64,000 nt of DNA from a virus. Position 1 is the stretch's first letter. Each line of letters begins with the position of its first letter. The stretch is taken from positions 1 through 64,000 of IMG/VR virus record IMGVR_UViG_3300025438_000010; one strand, given 5' to 3'. A model generated the notes under the pieces. That model was not told the origin of the DNA. It was given only the letters and a program-made list of their open reading frames with translations, and did not search any database. Positions 38,284 through 50,100 of the stretch are shown piece by piece. Both the position numbers and the translations under genes were made by a program.

Positions 38284-38316
38284 CTCATACTCCGCAACAA
38301 CTGACAAGAGGAACAA

Positions 38317-40146
38317 GTGGGCATATACACTCGAGGCGAGTCTGATGACTCCACCCCGACTCCCCCAAAAGCTAAAAGCCAGGGCATCAGGACCTCCGGC
38401 AAAAACAGTTCCCGGTCTACTCAGTATGTAGTCAACAAAAAAGTTCCGCAGCCTTCGGCATTCTCTAATCTTTTCATTGCCAACTCTCCAGCGTCGTCTG
38501 TTCCCTATAACTACCCTCGCTCGATGACAGCGGCTGCTGCTCAAATGAAGGTCAACGACCGCGCTGAGTTTGAGCAGTTTAAGTCTCGCCGCTCCGCTTC
38601 TTCCAGCGCTTGGCAGTCTGAGGCCTGGGAATATTACGACGCAATCGGGGAAATTAAATACGCTTTTAATCTTGTTTCATCAGTAATCTCCAGAATCCGC
38701 ATTTATTCAGCAACTGTTGACGACCCCAGCCAGGCTCCCATCTCAGTACACGAGTCTGGAACAATTGAAGCCAACCTTGCTTCTGCTGCAGAGCGTGCTC
38801 TAGCCCGTCTTAGCTCTGCGTACGGCGGACAGGCTGGTCTTTTGAGAGACGCCGCCTTGAACATCTCTGTCACAGGTGAGTGCTATCTCGTCCAGTTCCC
38901 AGCTCGCATTGGCTCCGGGGAACCAGAGTCCTGGGACGTAAGATCCGTTGATGAAGTCCTTCCTGACTCTAAAGGTAACTTTGCTGTAGCCGGACGCCGT
39001 GAGCAGCTTAGTGGCCAGGGGGCTTCTCAGGGAATGGGACTGTACCCACTTCCTAAGTCAGCTTTTGTTGGGCGCATTTGGCGATCACACCCTCGCTTTT
39101 CCGATGAAGCAGACAGCTCCTTGCGCGGTCTTCTTGACCTGTGTGCTGAGCTTCTTTTGCTCAACCGCACATTCCGTGCAACAGCTCGTTCACGTCTTAA
39201 CGCCGGTGCTCTCTACCTGCCAGACGGACTTTCCGTTGCCGCCCAGGCTGACCCTAACTACCCCTTTGATGATGAAGATGGCATGGGCGCTTCGTTTACA
39301 CCTGAAGAGGCAGAAGACGAGTTCGAAGAGCAACTGATTGACGCAATGACGACCCCCATCAGGGATGAAGAGTCTGCAAGCGCCGTTGTTCCTTTGATTA
39401 TCCGTGGACCTGCCGAGCTTGGTGACGCAATCAAGCAGTTCAAGTTTGAGCGTTCCTTCGACCCAGCACTGGCTGAGCGTTCGGACCGCGTCCTTGAGCG
39501 CATCATGCAGGGCCTTGACGTTCCTAAGGACGTCGTTTCGGGAATGGCGAACGTTAAGTACTCCAACGCCCTACAAATCGACGAGAGCCTCTACAAGGCG
39601 CACATTGAGCCTTTGATGCTTCTTATTGTCGACGCGCTTACGGCTGTCTACCTTCGCCCCTACCTTATTGCTCAGGGGTACCCAGAAGTTGACGTAAACC
39701 GTCTTGTTGTTTGGTATGACCCCAGCGCTGTCTCTACTCGTAATGACCGAGCAACAGACGCAGACGCAGGGTTTGACCGGGGAGCAATCAGTTACGACAC
39801 CTGGCGACGGGCTCATGGCTTCTCCGACCAAGACGCACCCAAGCCTACCGAGGTAGCCCTCCGGATGCTCCAAGAGCGCGGAGTTATCACGCCTGAGCTT
39901 ACCGAGGCACTTCTTGGTGTGGTTGCGCCTGATGTCATGGAAGCGGTCCGTGGTGCCTCTCAGGGCGCTTCCGCAGGCCCCATCCCCCCTGAGCTAGAGC
40001 AAATACTGCAACAGGCAGCTGGCGGAGCCCCCGCAGACCCGGCTGCTGAAGAGTCAGAAGCTCCGGCAGCTCCCCAGGAGGAATCACCCGGAGCGCAGGC
40101 CGGGCAAGAGCCTCCAGGCCTGGGTATTCCCGAGGTAGCCCCGTAA
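38317..40146 (+). CDS. Portal protein
   Basis: 609 residues, GTG start after AAGAGGAAC. The core matches actinophage portals: WEYYDAIGEIKYAFNLVSSVISRI (about 106-130), a long central helix region and MQGLDVPKDVVSGMANVKYSNALQIDE (about 397). The last 45 residues are Pro/Ala/Glu rich. Portals form the dodecameric ring through which DNA enters and leaves the head. No large terminase gene precedes it in this window. Confidence 0.85.
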   Translation: MGIYTRGESDDSTPTPPKAKSQGIRTSGKNSSRSTQYVVNKKVPQPSAFSNLFIANSPASSVPYNYPRSMTAAAAQMKVNDRAEFEQFKSRRSASSSAWQSEAWEYYDAIGEIKYAFNLVSSVISRIRIYSATVDDPSQAPISVHESGTIEANLASAAERALARLSSAYGGQAGLLRDAALNISVTGECYLVQFPARIGSGEPESWDVRSVDEVLPDSKGNFAVAGRREQLSGQGASQGMGLYPLPKSAFVGRIWRSHPRFSDEADSSLRGLLDLCAELLLLNRTFRATARSRLNAGALYLPDGLSVAAQADPNYPFDDEDGMGASFTPEEAEDEFEEQLIDAMTTPIRDEESASAVVPLIIRGPAELGDAIKQFKFERSFDPALAERSDRVLERIMQGLDVPKDVVSGMANVKYSNALQIDESLYKAHIEPLMLLIVDALTAVYLRPYLIAQGYPEVDVNRLVVWYDPSAVSTRNDRATDADAGFDRGAISYDTWRRAHGFSDQDAPKPTEVALRMLQERGVITPELTEALLGVVAPDVMEAVRGASQGASAGPIPPELEQILQQAAGGAPADPAAEESEAPAAPQEESPGAQAGQEPPGLGIPEVAP

Positions 40147-41198
40147 TGGCAGACCCAAAAGAGGTATACGCAGCTCTTCACAAGACTGAAGAGCTTCTTG
40201 CCGAGATGCGCAAAGAGGCCCGGGAGCTTTCTACTAAGAAAACGGGAGCAGGAACCCCGGCTCCTAAGAAAGATCGGGTCAAGGGGTCTAAGAAAAACCC
40301 CAAAGGTTCTGCATCCGGGGATAAAAAAATTACTTTTGACGCCAAAACTGAGACAGCCATTAAAAACAAGGTTGAAGAGCACAACAAGACCGCTAAAAAG
40401 GGCCGTAAGGCCACCACAAGGATGCTCAAGGCAGTCTACCGCCGTGGAGCTGGTGCCTACAGTACCTCACACCGCCCCGGAAAGACTCGCAATCAGTGGG
40501 CAATGGCTCGAGTAAACGCTTTCCTCAAGCTTTTGCGCTCTGGAAAGCCCTCCAAGGCTGCTTACACTCAGGATAACGACCTTCTTCCCGCTGCACACCC
40601 TAAGTCTTCAAAGAAAAGCGCTTCTACCCTTACTGCATCGGGGCTGATACCCGAAGAGCAAGCCTTAGCAGATGCTTTGGCGGAGGTTGTAGCAGTCCAC
40701 GGCAAGTTTGACCAAGACGGTGACGGCGTTTGGGCGGGCTACACTCCCGCAAACGAAAACGAAGACGCCGCAATTGGCGTTAAGTGTTCAAACTGCGTTT
40801 TTTACCAAGGCGGAGACCAGTGCGGAATCATCAGTCTCAGTGTTGAACCAGAGGGCAAGTGCCGCTTTGCTGTTTTGCCCGAGGGGGCCGTCCAGGGAGA
40901 CAAAGTCCCCCTTCGAGACCCCGAGTCTCTCGATCTTTTGCTTGCCTCTGCGGACGCTTCCGGCGAGTTGGCCATCTCACTAAAGGACTATTCAGAGTAT
41001 AATTCTGTAGAAGAAACAGTCATCGCTTTAACAGAGGCTTCGGGTATGGGATACGACGCAGAATTTGCCATTAAGGCGGCTTGGATGCGTGCAGTTAGAA
41101 ACGGAGAAGACCCGTTTGAGCGGGCAAAGCAGCTTGCGCTAAACCCCGCTGGTAGCCTTGATGTACACCTTCTTCCTGCAGACTGGGAGGACAGGTAG
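40146..41198 (+). CDS. Basic head-associated protein with zinc-like motif
   Basis: 350 residues. A Lys-rich N-terminus (to about 85) leads into YRRGAGAYSTSHRPGKTRNQ and DNDLLPAAHPKSS (about 100-155), a segment often fused to actinophage head proteins, then CSNCVFYQGGDQC (about 215-227) and a helical end. TASG at about 164 resembles the possible cleavage motif in neighbouring head proteins. Overlaps portal and the giant gene by single codons. Confidence 0.65.
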   Translation: MADPKEVYAALHKTEELLAEMRKEARELSTKKTGAGTPAPKKDRVKGSKKNPKGSASGDKKITFDAKTETAIKNKVEEHNKTAKKGRKATTRMLKAVYRRGAGAYSTSHRPGKTRNQWAMARVNAFLKLLRSGKPSKAAYTQDNDLLPAAHPKSSKKSASTLTASGLIPEEQALADALAEVVAVHGKFDQDGDGVWAGYTPANENEDAAIGVKCSNCVFYQGGDQCGIISLSVEPEGKCRFAVLPEGAVQGDKVPLRDPESLDLLLASADASGELAISLKDYSEYNSVEETVIALTEASGMGYDAEFAIKAAWMRAVRNGEDPFERAKQLALNPAGSLDVHLLPADWEDR

Positions 41199-44100
41199 TG
41201 TCTGATAATATTCCCGTCTCCCCCCTTAACTATCACGGTTCCTTCGAGGACGAGAATAATCAAATTATTGACGCGGCTCTGGAGTTTGCACATGATGCCA
41301 ACCAGGGCTATACGGGCACCCGGGTTGCCACAGACGGAGTAGTTCTCGACGTTGCCAGGCGGACTCTCCGGGAACTAGACAACCATCCTTTCTCTGTTCG
41401 TAAACATCTTACTTTGACAGATGTTTCTCACTTTATTGTTTTGCTTCAGAAAGACAAGGCTGTTACCGCCTCGGTCCAGCACACCGATCTTCTCCCCGTT
41501 GCCCACCCTCGGTCTTCCGCAGAGCACGAGCTGAGTAACCAAGATCTGTTCGCCGCCAAAGCCCGCTGGATTGCCGACGACCCGTCTATTAAAGACGAGG
41601 AAACTCGTGCCATGGTTGCCTCGATGCTTACGGCTCCTGAGGGCTCTGCTGAGCGCGAATATTACGCAACCAGGCTTGAGAACAGCCCCCAGGGGGCTAT
41701 TCCTGTAAGAGCCTTGATTGCGGCGTTTACCGGCGGCCTAGGCGCTAACAAGGGTTACTGGATGCGCCAGCGTCGTGACCGTAAGGGTCGCTTTGCTTTC
41801 GAGGGCGGTGGCCTTAGTGTATTGGTCAAGGGCAGCACAGGTGCTGTTCGCAGGCTGACTGGTCGTACTGTTGGTCCGGGTGTTGGTGAAAAAAATGACT
41901 ATTTTGATATGGAAGTTTCTCCCGGAAGCCTTGTCCGTGTTCCAGCATCTGCAACCGAGTCTTCTAAAGCGTACTTGCCTAGCCCAAACGCCCCGGACGG
42001 ATACAGCCCTCAAAAGGCTCGGGTCCAAGCTGGCGACCCCGTCATCGACGAAAAAGACTTAATTCGTCCTGATGCTCCCAGTGGCTTTAATAAAGTTGCC
42101 GACGGAGCTGATGTCGACTCTCCCGAGGAAAAAGAGTACTATGGCGAAGACGCCGACTTTGGTACAGTGTACGAAGACGAAAATTATACTGTCCGGCAGT
42201 TTGACTCAGGGTCTTCCCCCGTTGCCCGAGACAATTTTAACTTGGCTCAGGAAGCCGAGCAGTCTTGTGGGCTCACCGCAGCCGGTGAGGGCGATAACTG
42301 TCCGATTAAAACTAGTGGCGCTGGTGAAAACGGAAGCTTTGACCCAGAGAAGCCGGTTTTGTTTGTCAGCCGTACAGACGACGCGAGCAATCCTGACATC
42401 TTTGCGGCCTCCCAGAGCTGGGCGGACACCCTAGACTACATTCGTCAGGATGAGCCTCGGTACGAAGCCGAAGATAGACCAGCCCCTTACATCAAACTTG
42501 GTGACCCGAGTAGGCGGGATAACCTTGACCCCACTAGGCGCGAAGAGGGCCCACGCGGCCCCGATAATAGAAGAGTCGATCCACACGGCTTTATTATTCC
42601 GGATAAACCCGGCCTTATTGATGGCGGGGGAAGAGTAAGACCTGACGGAACAAGAGAGTTGCTCGAGGGGCGTCGGCCGGACAGCTATCCGATGCGCATC
42701 CCCCTCCCGGGCCCCTGGAACCCCCGCATTCCCGGCACTGGGCGAAGGCCCCGCCCCGGAGGAGGCCGCGCTCCTGGCGGAGGCGGACGCTCTCCCGGAA
42801 CAGGACGCCGCTGGGGCTCCAACGGCCCTAACGAGGGCCACGCTCCCTACCCAATCCCTGGGCGTCGTGTCTACCCCGGCGAAATTGCGGACATGCGCGT
42901 TGGATCAGAGATGGAGCAATATCTCGGAGGATTCCTTTCGACTCTCTTTGGAACAGCAAAAAAGCGACAGCTACGAAAAACTGGTGCTGACGAGTGGGTT
43001 GACCTGGAGACCGGAGAGACTTACACTAACGATCAAGTCTCAGAGATGGCCGCAACTAGTGGTAAAGATAGTTCTCCTTTTACGGGACTTGCGACAGGAC
43101 CCGAGGTACGCCCCGGAACATTTACTAAAATGATGTCAGGCTCGCTTTTTAGCGAGCTTCCCACCGGCAGTGAGCTTAATGATCACCTAAGACTTTTTAA
43201 CGTTATGACCCAGTTCCGCAAGGTTGGGTATAACCAGTGGCGTCGGTGGGACGGCAAAATCTTTACAGATGCTGAGGTGCAAAAAAAGAGCGGCACTATG
43301 CAGATTGACCGAGTTGGAGAATTTGGTCCTGGTAGACCCCCCGGTGGGGAAGTATCAGGAGAATCCTCTAAACCAAGACTCCCCAGAGGTCCACTGACCC
43401 CCGAAGAGCTGGCCGAGCTTCGCCCCGGATCCCTTATTTCTATACCTGGAGAAGACGATCAACCTCCTCGCTTCTTTGTAAAAGTAGGCGAAAACGACTG
43501 GCGCGAGATTGACCCAGAGAATTTTACGTCAGACCCTGCAGTTTCTTTCACTGATGAAGACATTCTCAACATGGGTAAGGACATTACTCTAGAGAAAGAG
43601 CCAGAGGCCTACGAACAGGGGCAACTAGGCATGCGTCCATCAGATCTTTCTCCTGAGGCCCTGGAAAACCTCCCCGAGGGCACAGTTGTAGGGACTTCAG
43701 ATGAAGAAATTGATAACCTCAACATTCCCCGGCAGCCCTATGCGACTGAAGAGGCGTACCAAGCAGCCCTAGAAGAAGCCAAAGAGTTTTACCGCCGCAA
43801 TAGGTGGCGTAAGCGTGGTCCCAACGAGTGGGTAAATGACTTTGGTGAGTTTGCTACAGACGCAGATATTGCAGACGGAAAGAAAACTCCTGGACTTATT
43901 ATCTCTCTCGGCGATGAGGTTAGCACCCCCGAAGGCTACTACGATTTAAATCGAGAAGAGCTTTACACGCCTACAGGCGGCGCAGAAGGGCAAACCTCAC
44001 CTGACTTCACCGATGACCCCGCAGAGCTGGCTCAACGTTTCTCAGAGGAAGAGCTGCAGGCAGCCCTTAAAGAAGCCCTCGAGAACCCCAACGGTTTTGG

Positions 44101-47100
44101 CTATCTAGAGTTTGCAGAAGGCGACGAGCCGGTGCCTGCAGAAGCACTGTACTATGCCTTGGTTCGTAAGCTCGGTGTCGATGTAGCAGATAAATTTGTC
44201 AGCGTCGTTTATGGTGAAGGGCGAGCCTTTGACGCAGAGACTGAGCTTGCCCGAGAATTCCCCGACATTCTTAGTGATGACCCAGGCAAGCGCCAGGCTG
44301 CTCTTATCGAGGCTTGGAACACCCAATGGGGGCGCTCCAAGTTTGCACTAGATAGAGACGGAAACTTCACTGTTACCGGTAAAGACAATGACAGCATTGC
44401 CACTCAGTATCTGCTCGACAAAATCAGGGCAGAAGAGTGGGGGCAAGAGTTTCTTAACGACTTCCAAGAGGAGTATGGCGAGGTTCTTAATGACCGCACT
44501 AAGGCGGCAATTAAAGATCTTTTCAAGGCTTATCCAGGACTAGAGAGCTCCGACCCCAAAGAGCGTGAAGCCGCAGTACTCAGGGCTCTAGACGATTTAA
44601 TTAGTGACGACGAATATGTTGCTGATGAAGACGGAAACATCGTTGAGGTGAGCCCCAAGACTGCGCTTACTAAACTTTTGTGGGACATGGCTCAAGAGTT
44701 TATTGGTGGAACATCCGCCCCTACTGGTAGAAAAGAAGAAGGAAATCTTCCTTCCGTGATCGAGGGGGCTTCCGAAGAGGAGAAAGCTGAGTTCGATAAA
44801 ACAGGTGACCCCACTCCTTTCCTCCCTAAAGACAACCCCGAGTCCTTTGAAAACGTGTGGAACAACTACTACAACCCACTTCCCGAGCCTTATGACCCCA
44901 AAGACGGTCCTGACCAGATCAATCCGGTAAATCTTGCTCGTAAATTCACCCCTGATCAGCTGAAAGAGCAGCTTCGCGAGGCCATTCTTGATGGGAGTGG
45001 TTACGGTGTCGTTGCTTTCGAGGGCCCCTCCGGCGAGCCCATTGAGTTCCGAGTCCCAGCCGAAGCGCTGAGGGATGCACTGCAGCTTCAGGGCGAGGAT
45101 GCAAACGCCTTTATTCAAGATATTTTTAACGAAAACCTTTCACCAGCCAAGCAGGTTCAAAAACTTATTGACGAAATTGCTGACCTTAAAGCTAGGCGTG
45201 ATGCGGAGACAAACTCCACGGAGAAGGGCAAACTTACTCGACAGATTAACAAGAAGACCGCTGAGATCGGGATGCGCTATAAGGCTATTGTGGCTCTTAA
45301 AAAGCGCGAGGCCCAGCTAGACCGTCTATCCAAGCAGAGCAGCTTGTCTGACGAAGAGCGCCAGCAGGTTCTGGACAAACTTGAGCAGGTTCGAGCACGT
45401 CGGGAGCAAGAAGAAGGCATCTTCAATGGAGACCTAGAGCAGGGCGAAAGCATGACCCCGTTCGAGGAAAATGTAGATGCTGAGCTTGAGAAGTTTGACT
45501 TTGAGCAGGCCTCTACTCGTACGCCAGTCGAGCCCCCTGCAGCTGAATCTCCTGAAACGGTAGAAAAGGATAAGCCTAAGCCCGTTGTCTCCTACAAGAG
45601 GGTAGGCAACAAAGTATTCATCAGACAGCGGACTGGTCGCGTTATCACCAACAACCCTGAGTTTAAAGAGTTTATTAAGGAAAACGGTTTTGTCTACGAC
45701 TCTAAAGTAGACAAGGTGTTTGAAATTTCTGAAATGGATGACACTGAATTTAACGAATTTATGCGTACCGTTCGTGACCGGTTCGGTATTAGTCTTGAGC
45801 CCGAGAAGGGTCAAGAAGCCATTGACTTTGATGCCTCGCCTTCACCTACTCCTCGCCCCGTGCCCAGCCCAGCTGAGTTTGGAAAGTCCCCCAATAGTGC
45901 GTCTATTATCGAGTCTCTTCAGCGCCGAATTGCGGATATTCAAGAATTTGTTAGAAAAAAAGTTGTCCCACTTCTGCGCTCCGATAAAAGTGACGAGAGC
46001 CGGCAGGGACAGCAGCTTAATCGCAGAGCAGAGAACATTACTCGTAAGCTTAAGAATCGGATTAGTCGTCATCAAGATGAGGCACCAGTCGGCAAGGATG
46101 CTCGTGACCCCCGTGTCCTCAACATCCGCCCTACGGACTACCAAGTAGGGGATGTCTTTGTAGACGATTTGTTCACTGTTGATCGAATTGAAGTATCAGA
46201 GCCCATCACAGACCGGCAAAGTCCCTACTTTGGTGAGCGCGAAATTGTCTACTTCGGGCACTACCCGGGTGGCGTGGAGCAAATGAAAAAGCGCCCGGAG
46301 AACTTCAGAACCGATGGAGTTTACCGAGGCTTAGGGTCACCTGCTGGGGGGGACCTGCCCGCCCTGAATTCTCCCAAGGGTGAGGAGTATCTCCCCGAGG
46401 CAGCTCGTAATCAGCCTAGAGGAAATCTGGAGCAGATTGAGCGAGAGCCTCTTGACGGCCGCGAGAGACGGAATCTTTATGGTCCTAAGCAAAGAGACTT
46501 CCCCGAAGAACACGACAAATTCCTTAGAGACTATGAAAAGTACGAAGCTGACCTAGCGGAAAGAAGGGCTAGCTGGTCTCCCCCGGCTCCTTCTGGTGAA
46601 ACACGACCCACCACTACATCAGAAGGCCAAGGAGCTCCAACTCCTGGTCCTCGCCCCAAGATTGTAACCGGGTCTGACGAAGCTCAAAACTTGAAGCCCG
46701 GGGATATTACATACAGGGAAAACCCAGACGGCTCTCTTGAGTTTTTTGTTGTCCAAACTGTTGAAAACCGTAAGGTAAAGACCGGGACTAAGACTGTTAC
46801 GCAGGAGGCCCCCGAAGCCCCTCAGGTCGTAGACACTGAGACGGCCCAATCGGCTCTTGACGAGGCCGTCAGGCGCTACCCCGAGCTGGGGGAGGATGAT
46901 CCGGCTAGACGGAAACGTGCGTACGCCAAACTTATCGGAGAGTTTTACGCAGAGGCCCAGCAGGCTGGAGAAGCCCGTAAAGAAGGTAAAGACTATGTTC
47001 CACTGGAGGGCCCTTTAGGAGAGCGCTTTGGTTGGCTGCTTAGTCAGCGAGAACGAGTTGTCGCAGGTGAGCCCCTTAGTGTAGAAGAAGTGGTTCCAGG

Positions 47101-50100
47101 CGAGCCTCGAGAAATTGAAGAAGATGTTTTCGAAGAAAAAACATTTGTAACTGGTTACCACCCAGGGCACGAAATTCAAGAAAAGTCTTGGAGCCCCCAG
47201 ACTACTATTAATTACGTCAGAGGTGAGACTGGTCTTCCCCCGGCTGGGGATAAGCCAGCTGTTCCCGGAAAAACAGATATCTACGCTTCTACTTCCAACA
47301 AAGCGGAGCGTGCGAGGCTCCTAGCAGAGAGAGAATCCACCCTTTCTGAGTCATCAAAGCTCTACGCTCTTGACTCTGCTGCTAAAGTCAACGCTGTCCC
47401 GAGTAAAGTTAAAAACCCCAATAGTTTTGTGATGATTGGAAAGTTTGTTCCGGCTTTCTTTGGGAAAAAGATTTTGGACCTTGTCCGTGGTAAGACTGGC
47501 AAGGAAATTAAAGAAGAGCTGAAGAGCAAGAGGGTTGTGTTCCTTGACTTTGAAAGTGTTGGTAAGGGATTTGATAGACGAAACCCAGATGCCCCAATTC
47601 AGGTCGCGGCGGTTGTCTACGAAAACGGTCAAGAAACTGGTCGTAAGGTTCTCTTTATCAACCCCGGTGAGCGCCTTGGCGGGTATTACTACGAGGCCTA
47701 CCCTAAGAAAGACCAAGATGCTGCTCCTGGTGATGTCACCCCCGGAAAACTGCCAGACGGCTCACGTGTAGGACAAATTGTTGGCGATGAGCTTATTACC
47801 TACACAAGGCAGGGAGCGCGTTGGGTTAATGATGCCAACTCCGAGGATGTTTTAAACACAACCCAGCTAAAAACCCGCTCTTCTGAAACTCTAAAGCTAA
47901 ACGAAGAAGGACAGCCCACTCTAAGAGGTAATCGTCTTCGTGATTCTGACGGTAATCCCATCACTGATGAGTTTTTGTCCTCGCAAAAGGGACTCGAGGA
48001 GTCCTTCCGCGAGCTGATTGACTTTATCGGGGAAGATGCATACCTCTCCGCTTTTAACGCCGATTTCGACATTAATTTATTGGATAGTTTTGCGGAGCGT
48101 TTAGGGCTTGACTTCCGCAGTGACGGGTTTATCGACCCTCTAGCCCTGGCCCGGGCCCTCAATCCAGATGACTCTGTCCCCAACAACCTTCCCTCGGTCG
48201 CAACCAGATACGGGATTATTAGGGACCCAGATGACTGGCACAACGCTGAGATTGACGTTGAGGTTCTTCCAGATCTTCTGGACAAAATGCTTGATGAAGT
48301 AACCCCCGACAACTCTGTTCTTGACGCAGACAAAAGAGCAGCCGAGTATGAGAACGGGATTCGCAGATATTTTGAACAGCTAGACCAGTGGGAGGCCCAA
48401 GAGGGGATTACACCTAGGTCGCCCGCGCCGGTAGAAGCCCAAGAGGAGCCTACACCTACACCTACACCTACACCTGCTCCTGCTCCTGCGCCTCAGGGCG
48501 AAGACACCTCTTCAGATCAAGAAATTGATGCTATGGGGATCGGGGCCAACCCTCGCTCTATATTTGGTGACACAATAAATGAAGAGTGGATTGCAGACGA
48601 AGAAAACACTATCGTTGTGGCCAATAGTGCTAGCAATGTCAGAGACCTGCGGATTGGTGACTTTTTCGGAGATCAAAACGGAGAGTACAACGAGCTTCTT
48701 GTAGTAGAGACAGATCCCATCACCGGCAGGGAGACATTTACTTACCGAAATGTCAACACAGGAGAGATTTTTAGGGCTTTTGGGGCTCCAGGGTCTCAGG
48801 CGCGGGTGGGTACAGATCAAATGCCTTTGCGCAGGCGATCCGAACTAGACGGGCTGAGTAACGCTGAAATTCTAGGTCTTTTAAATAATCGCGCACGTAG
48901 AGACTCTCTAAATATGGCCGTCCCTGAGGTTCAATTTGAAGACGGGGCAAGTAGGGCTGTTTCTAAAGCTATTGACGACTTTATTAACGAAGGTCGTGGA
49001 GACGCCTCCGTCTCGGACGGCTTGCCTGCTCGCGAGACAAGTGCCATGCACACCGATAAAAACGGATTTGCTCTTGCCGTAGACGACCTTGTCTATAACC
49101 CTAAGACAGGTACTACACATAAAGTAACCCAAACTTACCCAACGTACTCTAAAAATGAATACGTTAACTACGTTCGAATAAGTTTTATTAATTCCAAAGG
49201 CCAGGCCGACTCTAAGCCTATGGCGTCCGACAAACTTGAACTGATCAATCCCCCTGCTCAGGAAGAGGCCCTTTCGCCTCTGTCAGATGTTTTTGGCGAG
49301 CAGGTCGTTATCGGAGGTAAGAAAGAAAAGCCTAGAGATCCAATTTTAATTGCTCGCACAATAGAGCGACTTATGGGCTACCTGAACCCCGGGCCAGGAT
49401 ATATTCGTCCGATTGGCAATGCCATTAAGGCGGCTATTAAAGCCTATAGAAATAATGATTTTGCATCTGCTGAACGCTTTGCGGGGGCGGCAGTAGACTA
49501 CGCTGACTCCATAGAAGCCCCAAAAATCACTGTTGAAGACATCAAAAACCAGGTTGCTGACAGAGCAAGAGGTCTTGCTGGCCTGATTCAGCTGCCTGAG
49601 ACAGGTCCTGCACCCAGGGAGGCCTTTGCTGAAGCCGTTGGTCTGTACAACACCGGGAAGTATGCCCAGGCTCGCAGGAAGCTTGACACGGTGGAAGATC
49701 TACTCTGGAACGAGGCAGAAGAAGCTCGTCAATCTGCAGGTCGCTCACCGCAAACTGCTGTTAAAAAGTTTATTGATGGAGTTGGAGAACTAGAATCTGC
49801 GATTGATGCTCCCCTAACCAGAGAATATTTTGCTCGGCTACTCCGAGATGCTCAACGCAAAGACTATGATTTTGAAAATAAAGAGGGGATTATTCAAGAG
49901 GCACTTCAAGCCATTAGAGACGGATTTATTATCCCCGGATATCAAGTTCTTGAAAGACTTGCTCGCACCAGAGAACGCCAGCTTGATCAAAAAAATCCAA
50001 AGCGGAGAAAGCTTGGAGAAGAAAGCTATACTCAGCGGCTCACAGCTGAGATTAACTCTGACGTTGCTGAGAAGCCGGGGTCCTCTGCAGATGAATTAGC

